In this document: positions 28,237 through 39,167 of the stretch, one piece after another | Layout: every line of letters begins with the position of its first letter | Position numbering within the stretch: the stretch's first letter is position 1 | NCBI GenBank assembly: GCA_000242815.2 | Contig: AHHB01000007.1 | Coordinates: 62,001 to 126,000 of the forward strand | Source: Janthinobacterium lividum PAMC 25724 | GTDB taxonomy: Bacteria > Pseudomonadota > Gammaproteobacteria > Burkholderiales > Burkholderiaceae_D | Direction of reading: 5' to 3' | Length of the DNA stretch: 64,000 nt | Program-made: the position numbers and the translations under genes | The notes under the pieces: generated by a model | Told to the model about the DNA's origin: nothing | Seen by the model: the letters and a program-made list of their open reading frames with translations, nothing else | The model's database searches: none

Positions 28237-31044
28237 TTATGCGCTGGCTAGTTTAGCAAACTGTTCGCGCAATTTTTCAATTGTGGCCGAAAAACTGAGC
28301 AGACGCTCGTTTTCTTGCGCAACAATGGCGGCCGGGGCGCGCGCGACAAAGCTCTCATTGCCTAATTTGCCATTTACTTTGGCAATTTCCGCTTCGATGC
28401 GGGCGATTTCCTTGCCCAGGCGTTCGCGTTCGGCGGCCACGTCGATTTCCACTTTCAGCATCAGCTTGGTGGTGCCGACGATGGCGACGGCGGCAGGCGA
28501 GTCTGGCAGCGCATCGACGATCTGCACTTCGGCCAGCTTGCCCAGCGACTGGATGTAGGGCGCGTACGAGGCCAGTGCTGCCTTCTCCGTCGCATTGCCC
28601 GCTTCGACGATCAGCGGCACGCGCACGGAAGGAGAAATCTGCATTTCGCCGCGCAGGTTGCGTGTCGCATCCGTCAACGCTTTCAGCTGCTGCATCCACG
28701 CTTCGGCCGCTTCATCAATCTTGTCGGTGTTGGCGATCGGGTACGGCTGCATCATGATGGAATCGCCCTCTGGCTTGAGCGTCTTGCCGGCCAAAGGCGC
28801 GACCGTCTGCCACAGCGCTTCCGTGACGAAGGGGATGATCGGATGGGCCAGGCGCAGCACCACTTCCAGCACGCGCAGCAGGGTGTGGCGGGTGGCGCGC
28901 TGCTGGCCTTCCGTACCTTGCTGCACTTGCACCTTGGCCACTTCCAGGTACCAGTCGCAATACTCGTCCCAGACGAATTTATAGATCGATGCGGCGATAT
29001 TGTCGAAACGGAAGTCTTCGAAGCCCTTGGCCACGTCCAGTTCCGCTTTTTGCAGCAAGGAAATGATCCATTTGTCCGCTTGCGACAGATCGGCGTCGTT
29101 CGCAGTGCAATCCTTGCCTTCCGTATTCATCATGACGAAACGGGTGGCATTCCACATCTTGTTGCAGAAGTTGCGGTAGCCTTCGCAGCGGCCCAGGTCG
29201 AAGTTGATATTGCGGCCCAGCGATGCATAGCTGGCCATGGTGAAGCGCACGGCGTCGGTGCCGTAGGCGGAAATGCCTTCCGGAAATTCCTTGCGCGTCG
29301 CCTTGGTGATCTTTTCCGCGTCGCGCGGGTTCATCAGTCCCGTGGTGCGCTTGACGATCAAGCCTTCCAGGTCGATGCCGTCGATCAGGTCGATCGGGTC
29401 GAGCGTATTGCCCTTCGACTTGGACATTTTCTGTCCCGTCGAGTCGCGCACCAGACCGTGCACGTAGACGGTGTCAAACGGCACCTTGCCCGTGAAGTGC
29501 GCCGTCATCATGACCATGCGCGCGACCCAGAAAAAGATGATGTCGAAACCCGTCACCAGCACCGACGATGGCAGGAAAGCTTTCATGTCCGGCGTTTCTT
29601 CGGGCCAGCCCATGGTCGAGAACGGCACCAGGGCCGACGAGAACCACGTGTCGAGCACATCGTCGTCACGCTTCAATGGGCCCGTGCTACCGGCGGCCAA
29701 TGCCTTGGCTTGCGCCTCGGCTTCGGTCTTGGCAACAAAGATATTGCCCTTGTCGTCGTACCAGGCCGGGATTTGATGGCCCCACCACAGCTGGCGCGAG
29801 ATGCACCAATCCTGGATGTTGTTGAGCCATTGGTTGTAGGTGGTGCTCCAGTTTTCCGGCACGAACTTGATGTCGCCGTTGGCGACCTTGTCCAGCGCGG
29901 TTTCGGCGATCGATTTGCCGGGGAAGAAAGTGCCTTCCGGGGCCGGTTTGCTCATGGCGACAAACCACTGGTCCGTCAGCATCGGCTCGATGACGACGCC
30001 GGTGCGGTCGCCGCGCGGCACCATCAGCTTGTGCGGCTTGACTTGCTCGAGCAAGCCTTGCGCATCGAGGTCGGCGACGATCTGCTTGCGCGCGGCGAAG
30101 CGGTCCATGCCGCGGTAGGCTGCCGGCGCGTCGTCGGTGATCTTGGCATCGAGCGTCAGGATGACGATTTGCGCCAGTTTGTGGCGCTGGCCCACGGCGT
30201 AATCGTTCATGTCGTGCGCCGGCGTAATCTTCACGCAACCGGTGCCGAATTCCTTGTCGACGTATTCGTCGGCGATGATGGGGATTTCGCGATCGCTCAA
30301 AGGCAGTTTCAGCATCTTGCCCACCAGCGGCAAATAGCGCTCGTCCGTCGGATCGACAGCCACGGCCACGTCGCCCAGCATGGTTTCAGGACGCGTCGTG
30401 GCCACCGTCAGGAAACCGCTGCCGTCGGCCAGCGGGTACTTGATGTACCACATGGAGCCGTCTTCTTCCTCGGATACCACTTCCAGGTCGGACACCGCCG
30501 TGCCCAGCACGGGATCCCAGTTGACCAGGCGCTTGCCGCGGTAGATCAGGCCTTGCTCGAACAGGCGCACGAAGACGTCGGTGACCACTTTCGAGCGCGG
30601 TTCATCCATCGTGAAGTATTCGCGCTGCCAGTCGGCCGAGGCGCCCAGGCGGCGCATTTGCCCGGTGATGATGGAACCGGATTTTTCTTTCCATTCCCAC
30701 ACTTTTTCCACGAATTTCTCGCGTCCCAGGTCATGGCGCGAAATCTTTTGCGCGTCCAGCTGGCGCTGCACGACGATTTGCGTGGCGATGCCGGCGTGGT
30801 CGGTGCCGGGAATCCAGGCCGTGTTGTGACCGAGCATGCGGTGGTAGCGCGTCAGGCCATCCATGATGGTCTGGTTGAACGCATGGCCCATGTGCAGGGT
30901 GCCGGTGACGTTCGGCGGCGGCAACTGGATGCTGAAGGAAGGTTTTCCGGCATCGAGGGTGGCGGTAAAGTAACCGCGCTGCTCCCACTCGGTGCGCCAG
31001 AATTGTTCAATGTCGGCGGGCTCGAAAGACTTGGCTAATTCCAT
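28237..31044 (-). CDS. valS: Valyl-tRNA synthetase
   Basis: 935 residues. Class I motifs HMGH at 51-54 (in [13 protein letters not shown]) and KMSKS near 538, the CP1 editing domain between them, the anticodon-binding helical domain and a C-terminal coiled coil ([20 protein letters not shown]) that contacts tRNA. ATG 31044 was chosen; an in-frame TTG seven codons upstream is possible, and neither has a clear ribosome binding site. The gene is divergent from the porin. Confidence 0.98.
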   Translation of the reverse strand: MELAKSFEPADIEQFWRTEWEQRGYFTATLDAGKPSFSIQLPPPNVTGTLHMGHAFNQTIMDGLTRYHRMLGHNTAWIPGTDHAGIATQIVVQRQLDAQKISRHDLGREKFVEKVWEWKEKSGSIITGQMRRLGASADWQREYFTMDEPRSKVVTDVFVRLFEQGLIYRGKRLVNWDPVLGTAVSDLEVVSEEEDGSMWYIKYPLADGSGFLTVATTRPETMLGDVAVAVDPTDERYLPLVGKMLKLPLSDREIPIIADEYVDKEFGTGCVKITPAHDMNDYAVGQRHKLAQIVILTLDAKITDDAPAAYRGMDRFAARKQIVADLDAQGLLEQVKPHKLMVPRGDRTGVVIEPMLTDQWFVAMSKPAPEGTFFPGKSIAETALDKVANGDIKFVPENWSTTYNQWLNNIQDWCISRQLWWGHQIPAWYDDKGNIFVAKTEAEAQAKALAAGSTGPLKRDDDVLDTWFSSALVPFSTMGWPEETPDMKAFLPSSVLVTGFDIIFFWVARMVMMTAHFTGKVPFDTVYVHGLVRDSTGQKMSKSKGNTLDPIDLIDGIDLEGLIVKRTTGLMNPRDAEKITKATRKEFPEGISAYGTDAVRFTMASYASLGRNINFDLGRCEGYRNFCNKMWNATRFVMMNTEGKDCTANDADLSQADKWIISLLQKAELDVAKGFEDFRFDNIAASIYKFVWDEYCDWYLEVAKVQVQQGTEGQQRATRHTLLRVLEVVLRLAHPIIPFVTEALWQTVAPLAGKTLKPEGDSIMMQPYPIANTDKIDEAAEAWMQQLKALTDATRNLRGEMQISPSVRVPLIVEAGNATEKAALASYAPYIQSLGKLAEVQIVDALPDSPAAVAIVGTTKLMLKVEIDVAAERERLGKEIARIEAEIAKVNGKLGNESFVARAPAAIVAQENERLLSFSATIEKLREQFAKLASA

Positions 31045-31185
31045 GATTTGGCGTGTGATTGGCAAAAGGAACCATTATAGATGACGCGGCATCGCCTGCA
31101 GCGTGGCAAGCGGCCTTTTCAGTGTTTTGGCGGCTTGGCGGGGCGTTTGGCCGCAACAGAACGTGGCTAAAAGTGCTGTCGATGT

Positions 31186-31535
31186 TATAATTTACGCCCA
31201 GGCGCCTCCTGCCCCATCTTTGCGGACAGCGCCAGCAGACGCAGTTTTATCGAACTCCCGTCCGCGTCACCAGGCCAGCGCATTAGCGATGCCAGCCACT
31301 TTCAGCGCGTTCCCTGCGGGACGTGCGCCTGAGCCACGCGCACCTCCAGCGGTGCACAATTCACGGCGGAATACCGCGCGTCTTCGTCTTTATCGGCCGC
31401 GCCGCCATCGCTTAGCCAGGAAGGTTGTTATCTGGCCTGTCGTTTTTCGATACGGCACGTCCCGCAGCGCCTAGCTGCCTGTGGCCGTGCCACGGCCGCG
31501 CGCTTTCCCGGTTTTGCCTTAATAAGGAAACCAAT
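31186..31535 (+). promoter_or_regulatory. Porin promoter and long untranslated leader
   Basis: A perfect TATAAT lies at 31186-31191 with a weak -35 (GTGGCT at 31163-31168, 17-bp spacer). If it is used, the porin mRNA has a leader of about 340 nt. Frames within this stretch contain no convincing gene. Several short inverted repeats are visible, including CGTGCCACGGCCGCG near the end. I do not recognise a known RNA family. The part 31045-31162 holds the valS upstream side and shows nothing else. Confidence 0.4.
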
Positions 31536-32588
31536 ATGAAAAAAATCTCGATCGCCCTGGCACTTGCCACCCTGGGCACCTTGCCCGCCGCTCACGCCCA
31601 GTCGTCCATCGATGCGTCTTCAGTCACCATGTATGGCTTGATGGACGCTGGCTTGGTGCAGGAAGGCGGCATCAGCAAGCTCACCAGCGGTGTCTCGGCC
31701 GGCTCGCGTCTGGGCCTGCGCGGCACGGAGTCCTTGGGCGACGGCTGGCAAGCCGTGTTTACGCTGGAAGCGGGCGTGCAGCTCGATACGGGCCGTTCCG
31801 ACCAGGCCGGGCAGTTGTTTGGCCGCCAGGCTTTTGTCGGCCTCAATAGCCCGCTGGGCATGCTCACTGCGGGCCGCCAGTACAACTTGCAAAGCGAGGC
31901 GCTGACCGACGTGGCTGACCCGTTCGAGGGTGGCATGGCGGGTGCCTCGACCAACCTGGCTGGCTATTCGGCCACGCGCATCGACAATACCGTGCGCTAT
32001 ACCTCGCCCGAGCTGCGCGGCGTCACGGCCACCGTCATGTTTGGCTTTGGCGAACATACGGGTGTTGCTGCAGATCAACGCTCGCTGGGCCTGTCCCTGG
32101 GCTATGTCAACGGTCCCTTGACCCTGCGCCTGGCGCGCCAGCGCCTGAGCGGCGAATTTGGCAAGGCCGACGCGAATAACACTATCTTGGCTGGCAACTA
32201 CAACTTCGGCGTGGCCACGGCGTTTGCCGGCTATGGCCGCAACACGGGCGATGGCAGTAGCCTGTTCTTGGCGGAAAACCCCTATGGCGCGGCGCAGGCG
32301 CCGGCCCAGTCCACGGATAGCCGCGACGCCATCGTCGGCGTCTCCGTGCCGCTCGGCGCGACGACGCTGCTGGCCTCGTTCATCCATAAGGATGACCGCG
32401 ATGCGGCCAACCGCGATGCGCAGCAACTGGCCATCGGCGCCACGTATGCCTTGTCCAAACGCAGTAAGGTATATCTTGCTTACGCACACATCCGCAACCG
32501 CAACGATGCCGCTTACATGGTGGGCAATGCCACCGAAGCGGGCACGGGTAACCGCGCGCTGAACCTCGGCTTGCTGCACGCGTTTTAA
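31536..32588 (+). CDS. Gram-negative porin (OmpC-type)
   Basis: 350 residues. Signal peptide of 21 residues ending PAAHA, then the betaproteobacterial porin start [18 protein letters not shown]. Further marks: [43 protein letters not shown] and [15 protein letters not shown]. The last residue is Phe in GLLHAF, the signal read by the BAM machinery. AAGGAAA six to seven bases before the ATG. The stop codon TAA overlaps the stop codon of the convergent GGDEF-EAL gene in TTAA. Confidence 0.95.
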   Translation: MKKISIALALATLGTLPAAHAQSSIDASSVTMYGLMDAGLVQEGGISKLTSGVSAGSRLGLRGTESLGDGWQAVFTLEAGVQLDTGRSDQAGQLFGRQAFVGLNSPLGMLTAGRQYNLQSEALTDVADPFEGGMAGASTNLAGYSATRIDNTVRYTSPELRGVTATVMFGFGEHTGVAADQRSLGLSLGYVNGPLTLRLARQRLSGEFGKADANNTILAGNYNFGVATAFAGYGRNTGDGSSLFLAENPYGAAQAPAQSTDSRDAIVGVSVPLGATTLLASFIHKDDRDAANRDAQQLAIGATYALSKRSKVYLAYAHIRNRNDAAYMVGNATEAGTGNRALNLGLLHAF

Positions 32589-34629
32589 GCGGGCAGCGCT
32601 TTTCTCTGCAATAGCAGTTCTTCGAAGGCGGGCGCGGTCAGCGGGCGGCTGAACAGATAGCCCTGCATCTGGTCGCAGCCGTGTTGGCGCAGGAAGGCCA
32701 ACTGCTGCGCCGTTTCCACGCCTTCGGCGATCACTTTCAGACGCAGGCTATGCGCCAGTGAAATGATGGCGCGCACGATGGCAGCATCGTCGCCGTGCGT
32801 GATGTCGCTGACGAAGGTCTTGTCGATTTTTAAGATGTCGATGGGAAAGTGGCGCAGGTAGGCCAAGCTGGAATAGCCGGTGCCGAAGTCATCAATGGAC
32901 ACTGCACACCCAGCGCCTTGAGCTTGCGCATGATGGTCGTGGCTTGTTCCACGTCATGCATGACCATGCTTTCCGTCAATTCCAGCTCCAGATGGGCGGC
33001 ATCGAGGCCTGTTTCGGCCAGTGCCTGCGCTACCGCATGCAGCAGATTCCTTTGTTTGAATTGCCGCGCCGACAGGTTGACAGCCAGGCGCAGCGGGCCA
33101 TGGCCGGCCACTTGCCAGGCACGCACCTGGGCGCATGCCGTGCGCAGTACCCAGTCGCCGATAGGGATGATCAAGCCCATTTCTTCAGCCAGGCCGATGA
33201 AGTTGATAGGTGCAATGCGCCCCAGTTGCGGATGTTGCCAGCGCAGCAGTGCTTCCATGCCCACCACTTTGCCGCTGGCCAAGTCGAGCTGGGGCTGGTA
33301 TTCGAGATGGAATTGTTTGCGTTCCAGGGCATGGCGCAACTCGCTCTCCAGTCCCAGCCGCGCCAGCGTGCCAGCATTCATGCTCGATGCATAGAAGCGC
33401 CAATGACCGCGCCCCAGTTCCTTGGCGCGATACATGGCGATGTCGGCATGCTTGATCAGCGTATCGGCATCCTGACCATCGTCGGGATACACGGCCACGC
33501 CCATGCAGCAGCTGAGCAAAAATTCATATTCGCCCAGTTGCAGCGGCTGCGCCACGGCATCGAGGATGCGCTGCAGGATGGCGGTGCCTGGTTCCCCCTT
33601 GCCATGCTGTGGCAGCAGCAGCACGAATTCGTCGCCGCCCAGGCGCGCCACCGTGTCGACTTCGCGCGTGGCGTCGCGCAGGCGCTCGGCCACGTTTTTC
33701 AGCACCAGGTCGCCGGCATCGTGGCCCAGGGTATCGTTGACGAACTTAAAGCGGTCGAGGTCGATGAACACCACCCACAGGGGCAGGTCGTTACGTCGCG
33801 TCATGGCCATCGCCTGTTCCATTCGCTCGCGCAGCAGCAGGCGGTTGGCCAGGCCCGTCAAAGTATCGTGTCGCGACTGTAATTTCAGCTCTTGCTCGAA
33901 GCGCATGACCGTGCTGATGTCGTATTGCGCAACGACAAAGTGGCTGACGTGGCCATTGCCATCGTCGTGCACGGGGGCGACGAACAGCTCGCTCCAGTAG
34001 CAGCTGCCATCTTTGCGGAAATGCCGCACGATAGCCTTGCCTTCGTGCTGTTCGCGCATGGCCGTCGTAATGGCATGCATGTCTTGCCGTCCTTGCGCAG
34101 GCCCCTGCAAGTGTTCCAGGCGCTGGCCGATGACTTCGCCAGCGGCATAGCCGGTGATGCGTTCGAAGGCGGGATTGACGTATTCGATCAGGTAGCCTGG
34201 TGCGTCGGCGCTGCACAGGATGACGGCATTGGCCGACACTTCGATGATGCGTTCGCGCAAACGCAGCGACTTTTCTTGCTGCACGCGCGCGGCGAGGTCT
34301 TCTGACAGGCGCACATTGGCAAACTGTAGCGCTGCCGTGCGTTCGCCCGCGATGCGGGCAATTACGGCGTTGCGCGACATCAGCTGAAACACATACGCCG
34401 TTGCCAGCAGGCTCGACAGCAGTCCGCCCAGCAGCACATACAGCGAAGCGCGATGGCTCGCTGTCGGACCCGTGCCGCCGGCGTGGTACTGCAACAGCAG
34501 CTGCATGTTTTCCGATTCGATCTGGCGCGCAGAGGCGTAGCACAGGGCCGTCAGGCACAACCCGAGCGCCACGGTGAGTAGGGCCGCAGAGGAAGCAGAA
34601 ATGGAGAGGCGTTTGAAAAAAGCGTGCAT
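32585..34629 (-). pseudogene. PAS-GGDEF-EAL cyclic-di-GMP protein with a single-base frameshift
   Basis: An intact version would be about 681 residues. Two N-terminal membrane segments (residues 10-30 and 60-85) are followed by a PAS domain (about 145-270), a GGDEF domain with the motif RLGGDEFVLLLP near 330 and an EAL domain starting GMEALLRW near 455. At 32900-32902 the frame breaks: upstream reads KALGVQ, and the expected [12 protein letters not shown] continues one frame over. One base is missing (family consensus LGVQLSIDDFG, so a lost C). The upstream frame stops at 32830 and the downstream part ends at 32585. As read, the cyclase is complete and the phosphodiesterase lacks DDFGTG, the catalytic Lys and the last Glu. 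Sequencing error remains possible. Confidence 0.85.
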
Positions 34630-34866
34630 GATGGCGTCCGTGAGCTGCGCCCGTGCCGATCCATGATCCGGCAACCCTGGCAGTGACTGACTGTAGGGCG
34701 CGCAGCGAATCACCGTCTGTTCTCTAGCGAACGGACAGTGATGTCAGCAAGACATATACTCGCCGCATTGTGCAAACGCTGTGTTACGCTGCTGCAAATG
34801 GCTGCCCTCGTTCGGACGTCTTTCATCTCTCCCCTAGCTGACGACTGGAAACCAGGAAACCTGCCT

Positions 34867-35607
34867 ATGTCGAGTCCGTATGCCCAGCCGCACAACCCGA
34901 ATCAAAACCATTTGCTCGCCGCCATGCTCGACGCCGATTTCGCGCGCCTGGCGCCCCATCTGGAGCAAGTGTCCATGTTGCTCGGTGACGTGATCTACGA
35001 TTCTGGCGACAAGCTGCAGCATGTGTATTTCCCCACCACGGCCATCGTTTCCATTCATTACCTGCTGGAAAACGGCGGCTCGTCCGAGATCGCCGGCGTC
35101 GGTAATGAAGGCGTGGTGGGCGTGTCGTTGTTTATGGGTGGCAACTCGACACCGAGCCGCGCCGTGGTGCAGACGGGCGGTGTCGGCTATCGCCTGAAGG
35201 CGCACTTGCTGATGGAAGAATTCGATCGCGCTGGCGCCGTCATGCGCTTGCTGCTGCGCTACACCCAAGCGCTGATTACGCAAATGTCACAGACGGCCGT
35301 CTGCAACCGCCACCATACTGTAGAGCAGCAGCTATGCCGCTGGCTGCTGCTGACCATGGACCGCCTGCCGGACCGCGAGCTGACCATGACGCAGGAACTC
35401 ATTGCCAATATGCTGGGCGTACGCCGCGAAGGCGTGACCGAAGCGGCCGGGCGCTTGCAGGCGCGCGGTTTCATCAGCTACCGGCGCGGCCATATTTCGG
35501 TGCTGGACCGCGCTGGCCTGGAAGGCCATGTGTGCGAATGCTATGGCGTGGTGAAGAAGGAGTTCGCGCGCCTGCTGTCGGACGTGCGCCAGCGCCAGGC
35601 ACCCTGA
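34867..35607 (+). CDS. Crp/Fnr family transcriptional regulator
   Basis: 246 residues. N-terminal cyclic-nucleotide-binding-like domain (LLGDVIYDSGDKLQHVYFPTT) without the phosphate-binding residues of Crp, and a C-terminal winged helix (LTMTQELIANMLGVRREGVTEAAGRL). No FNR-type cysteine cluster at the N-terminus, so the signal is unknown. AGGAAA nine bases before ATG 34867. Proteins of this type often sit beside phosphorelay or second-messenger genes, as here: a c-di-GMP protein on one side and a hybrid kinase on the other. Confidence 0.9.
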   Translation: MSSPYAQPHNPNQNHLLAAMLDADFARLAPHLEQVSMLLGDVIYDSGDKLQHVYFPTTAIVSIHYLLENGGSSEIAGVGNEGVVGVSLFMGGNSTPSRAVVQTGGVGYRLKAHLLMEEFDRAGAVMRLLLRYTQALITQMSQTAVCNRHHTVEQQLCRWLLLTMDRLPDRELTMTQELIANMLGVRREGVTEAAGRLQARGFISYRRGHISVLDRAGLEGHVCECYGVVKKEFARLLSDVRQRQAP

Positions 35608-35664
35608 ACACAGCATTCAATACCGCATGCCCGTTTCTTATCGTTGTCATTGCCCAGGCTTATC

Positions 35665-37908
35665 ATGCAATCTGTCGAAAACACCCCCCCGCGCGCACCG
35701 TCGCGTTGGCCCATGGCGCTGGCATTTTCGTTCAGCGCCGTCGGGCTGATTGCCGTTGGCGTGCTGGCCTGGCGCGCGCCGTTCGAGACGGCGTGCGTGA
35801 TTGACGCGCTGGTAGTGCTGCTGCTGATGTTGCTCGTGGCGCTGTACCGGCGTACGGTGGCGGCCGGTCTGCCACGCCAGTTGCTCAAAGCGGGTGCCTT
35901 GCAGGATGCGATTTTCAACAGCGCCAATTTCTCCTGCATCGCCACCGATGCGCAGGGGGTGATCCAGATTTTCAATGTGGGTGCCGAACGCATGCTCGGC
36001 TATGAAGCGAGCGACGTCGTCGACAAACTGACGCCGGCCAGTATTTCCGACGCGCAAGAGATCATCGTCCGCGCCGCCGCCCTCAGTGCCGAGCTCGACA
36101 CCGTCATCACGCCCGGCGTGGAAGCGCTCGTGTTCAAGGCTTCGCGCGGCATCGAAGACATTTATGAACTGACTTACATTCGCAAGGATGGCAGCCGTTT
36201 CCCCGCCATGGTATCGGTGACGGCCCTGCGCGATGCACAGAGCAAGGTCATCGGTTACTTGCTGATCGGCACCGACAACACGGCGCGCAAGCAGGTCGAG
36301 GCGGAGCAGGCGCTGCTGGACCAGCGCTTGCGCGAGCAGCAGTTCTACACGCGCTCGCTGATCGAATCAAATATCGATGCCATCATGATGACGGACCCGC
36401 GCGGCATTATCAGCGACGTCAACCAGCAGATGGAAGCACTGACGGGCTGCACGCGCGATGAATTGATCGGTGCGCCATGCAAGAATTACTTTACAGAACC
36501 GCAACGCGCTGAGGAAGCCATTGTGCGCGTGTTGCGTGAGGGCAAAGTGACCAATTACGAGTTGACGGCTTTGGCGCGCGACGGCAAGCAGACGGTTGTT
36601 TCCTACAACGCCTCGACCTTCCACGACCGCAACCGCAAGCTGCAGGGCGTGTTTGCCGCCGCGCGCGACGTGACGGAACGCAAGCAGTTCGAATTGGCCT
36701 TGCAAGACACGAATATCGAAATGGAAAAAGCCCGCCAGGCGGCGGAAAAGGCGAACCTGGCGAAGTCCGAGTTTTTGTCGAGCATGAGCCATGAATTGCG
36801 CACGCCCTTGAACGCCGTGCTGGGCTTTGCCCAGTTGATGGCGTCCGAGACGCCGGCGCCGAGCTTGCCGCAGCAGCGCTCGATCGACCAAATCCTCAAG
36901 GGTGGCTGGTATCTCTTGCGTTTGATCAATGAAATCCTCGACCTGGCCATGATCGAGTCGGGCAAGGTCACCATGTCGGAAGAGGCGATGTCCTTGCTCG
37001 ACGTGTTGCAAGATTGCCAGGCGATGATCGCGCCACAGGCCGAAAAACGCGGCATCAGCATGCATTTCCCCCGTTGCGGCAAGGCCTTCTATGTGCATGC
37101 CGACCGCACGCGCGTGAAACAGGTGATGATTAACCTGCTGTCGAACGCCATCAAGTACAACCAGAGCGGCGGCAGCGTGAAAGTCGAGTGCCGTCATCAT
37201 GGCGAGCGCGTGCGCGCCAGCGTCACGGACAGCGGCGCTGGCCTGAACGCCGAACAAATGAGTCAGTTGTTCCAACCCTTCAATCGCCTGGGCCAGGAAA
37301 GCAGCACGGAAGAGGGCACGGGTATCGGCCTGGTCGTCACCAAGCAACTGGTCGAGCTGATGGGGGGCCAGATCGGTGTCGACAGCACGGTGGGCATGGG
37401 CACCACCTTCTGGGTGGAATTCCAGGCCTCGCGCGCGCCTGAGCTGCATCTGGAAGAGGGCGTAGCCTTGCCCGCGGTACAGGAAGATCCGGAAAGCCAG
37501 CGCACCTTGCTGTACGTGGAAGACAATCCCGCCAACTTGGCGCTGGTGGAGCAATTAATTGCCCGCCGCAGCGACTTGAAGCTGCTGACGGCCATCGATG
37601 CGCACCTGGGCATCGACCTGGCGCGCACGTATCAGCCGGACGTGATCTTGATGGATATCAACCTGCCCGGCATCAGCGGCTATGGCGCCCTGCGCATCTT
37701 GCATGACGATCCGCTGACCAGCCATATCCCCGTGATGGCCCTGTCGGCCAACGCCGTGCCGCGCGATATCGAGAAAGGCCTGGAAGCGGGCTTCTTCCGC
37801 TATTTGACCAAGCCCATCAAGGTCGTCGAATTCATGGATGCGCTCGACGTGGCCTTGCACCATGCAGCCGCACACGGCTTGGCCGACGACACGCACGCAG
37901 CACGCTAA
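35665..37908 (+). CDS. Hybrid sensor histidine kinase (PAS-PAS-HisKA-HATPase-REC)
   Basis: 747 residues. Two membrane segments near residues 16-34 and 42-60, two PAS domains (about 80-200 and 230-350), a dimerisation domain with phospho-acceptor His376 (SSMSHELRTPLN), an ATPase domain with N box (MINLLSNAIKYN), G1 (VTDSGAGL) and G2 (GTGIGLVVTKQL), and a receiver domain with Asp664 (ILMDINLPG). No periplasmic sensor of size, so the signal is probably cytoplasmic or in the membrane. The response regulator follows after 28 bp and is the likely partner. Confidence 0.93.
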   Translation: MQSVENTPPRAPSRWPMALAFSFSAVGLIAVGVLAWRAPFETACVIDALVVLLLMLLVALYRRTVAAGLPRQLLKAGALQDAIFNSANFSCIATDAQGVIQIFNVGAERMLGYEASDVVDKLTPASISDAQEIIVRAAALSAELDTVITPGVEALVFKASRGIEDIYELTYIRKDGSRFPAMVSVTALRDAQSKVIGYLLIGTDNTARKQVEAEQALLDQRLREQQFYTRSLIESNIDAIMMTDPRGIISDVNQQMEALTGCTRDELIGAPCKNYFTEPQRAEEAIVRVLREGKVTNYELTALARDGKQTVVSYNASTFHDRNRKLQGVFAAARDVTERKQFELALQDTNIEMEKARQAAEKANLAKSEFLSSMSHELRTPLNAVLGFAQLMASETPAPSLPQQRSIDQILKGGWYLLRLINEILDLAMIESGKVTMSEEAMSLLDVLQDCQAMIAPQAEKRGISMHFPRCGKAFYVHADRTRVKQVMINLLSNAIKYNQSGGSVKVECRHHGERVRASVTDSGAGLNAEQMSQLFQPFNRLGQESSTEEGTGIGLVVTKQLVELMGGQIGVDSTVGMGTTFWVEFQASRAPELHLEEGVALPAVQEDPESQRTLLYVEDNPANLALVEQLIARRSDLKLLTAIDAHLGIDLARTYQPDVILMDINLPGISGYGALRILHDDPLTSHIPVMALSANAVPRDIEKGLEAGFFRYLTKPIKVVEFMDALDVALHHAAAHGLADDTHAAR

Positions 37909-37936
37909 TTTTGCATTTCATTTTAGGAATACCGCC

Positions 37937-38743
37937 ATGCTTCAAGCCACTGAGATCCTGAACGCCAGCATCCTCATCGTCGATGACCAGGAGGCCAACG
38001 TCATGCTGCTCGAGCAGGTGTTGCGCAATGCCGGCTATACGCGCATCACGTCCACCATGGACCCGCAAGCGGTGCACGCGCTGCACCAGCAGCACCGCTA
38101 CGATCTGATCTTGCTCGACTTGCAGATGCCTGAAATGGATGGCTTCGAAGTCATGGATGGCTTGCGCGACATCGAGGCGGGCAGCTATCTGCCGGTGCTG
38201 GTGATTACGGCCCAGCCCGGCCATAAGCTGCGCGCGCTACAGGCCGGCGCCAAGGACTTCGTCAGCAAGCCCTTCGACCTGGTGGAGGTGAAGACGCGCA
38301 TCCACAACATGCTGGAAGTGCGTTTGCTGTACCAGAAGCTGGCCGAATACAACAAGTCGCTGGAACAGTTGGTGGAAGAACGCACGGCCGAGTTGCGCGA
38401 GAGCGAAGCGCGCTTCCAGCGCTTTACGGAACTGTCTTCCGACTGGTACTGGGAACAGGATGCACAGGGTAAGCTGACGCGCTTTTCCGGTCCCGTGGCT
38501 GAAATGCTGGGCATCGGCAGCGAGGAAGAGCCGCATCGCTGGAACGCGGCCGAGCGTGCATTGCTCGACGCCAAGATCGCCGCGCGCGAACCTTTCCTCG
38601 ACTTCATCTATAGCCGCGCCAACCTGGACGGCAGCACGCAGTATCTGCAGGTCAGTGGCGAGCCGATGTTCGACAATGGCAGCCGTTTCATCGGCTATCG
38701 CGGCATCGGTCTCGATGTCACGCAGCGCCTGCGCGCTGTCTGA
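37937..38743 (+). CDS. Response regulator with C-terminal PAS domain
   Basis: 268 residues. Receiver domain with Asp61 (LILLDLQMPEMDG), acidic pair in IVDDQ, and Lys in FVSKPFDL. A coiled-coil linker (KSLEQLVEERTAELRESEAR) connects to a PAS domain (about 150-265, ELSSDWYWEQDAQGKLTRFS). There is no output enzyme or DNA-binding domain, so it probably relays signals to other proteins. TTTTAGGAAT lies before the ATG. It is co-transcribed with the hybrid kinase. Confidence 0.9.
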   Translation: MLQATEILNASILIVDDQEANVMLLEQVLRNAGYTRITSTMDPQAVHALHQQHRYDLILLDLQMPEMDGFEVMDGLRDIEAGSYLPVLVITAQPGHKLRALQAGAKDFVSKPFDLVEVKTRIHNMLEVRLLYQKLAEYNKSLEQLVEERTAELRESEARFQRFTELSSDWYWEQDAQGKLTRFSGPVAEMLGIGSEEEPHRWNAAERALLDAKIAAREPFLDFIYSRANLDGSTQYLQVSGEPMFDNGSRFIGYRGIGLDVTQRLRAV

Positions 38744-38796
38744 TTGCCGACCGTTGATCTATACTTGTTGTTATTGACATCAACAAGGAAAGTATC

Positions 38797-39054
38797 ATGG
38801 TTGACAAATCACTGCCCGAATACTGGTTTCCCGCCAAGACCTACGGCTGGGGCTGGGGTTTGCCCATCACCTGGCAGGGTTGGCTGGTGTTCCTGGCCGC
38901 GCTGGCGCTGTTCGCCTGCGGCGCCTTCCTGTTCCCGCCACAAACCATGCTGCTGGGCTACATCGTGTATGAAGTCGCCATCGTCGCCGCGCTGATCGCC
39001 GTGTGCCAGTGGAAGGGCGAACCGACCGCCTGGCGCTGGGGCAAGAAGAAATAA
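38797..39054 (+). CDS. Small tryptophan-rich membrane protein, unknown function
   Basis: 85 residues. Two predicted membrane segments (about 26-48 and 50-68), six tryptophans, with the pattern YGWGWGLPITWQGW at the start and a basic C-terminus. AAGGAAAG upstream supports the ATG. No function can be assigned. A perfect 15-bp hairpin follows five bases after the stop. Confidence 0.75.
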   Translation: MVDKSLPEYWFPAKTYGWGWGLPITWQGWLVFLAALALFACGAFLFPPQTMLLGYIVYEVAIVAALIAVCQWKGEPTAWRWGKKK

Positions 39055-39058
39055 GCGC

Positions 39059-39091
39059 GCCGGTATCTGCTGCATTGCAGCAGATACCGGC
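39059..39091 (+). terminator. Strong hairpin after the small membrane protein gene
   Basis: Perfect 15-bp arms GCCGGTATCTGCTGC / GCAGCAGATACCGGC around ATT. It lacks a T run, but the stem is long and starts five bases after the stop codon. Confidence 0.55.
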
Positions 39092-39137
39092 ACGACGACA
39101 ACGCAAGAAATCATCTGGCCACGCGGCGCGAAGCGCG

Positions 39138-39143
39138 TATAAT
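39138..39143 (+). promoter_or_regulatory. Candidate -10 box of the thiamine operon
   Basis: Perfect TATAAT 25-30 bp upstream of the riboswitch aptamer. No good -35 box is visible at the usual distance. Confidence 0.45.
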
Positions 39144-39167
39144 TGGCCCGCTGCCGCAAGGCGGCAA

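Noticed and set aside
28843..31038. A 731-codon open frame opposite valS
   Set aside because: It lies wholly antisense to a complete valyl-tRNA synthetase; the protein has no family features. Long antisense frames are common in GC-rich DNA.
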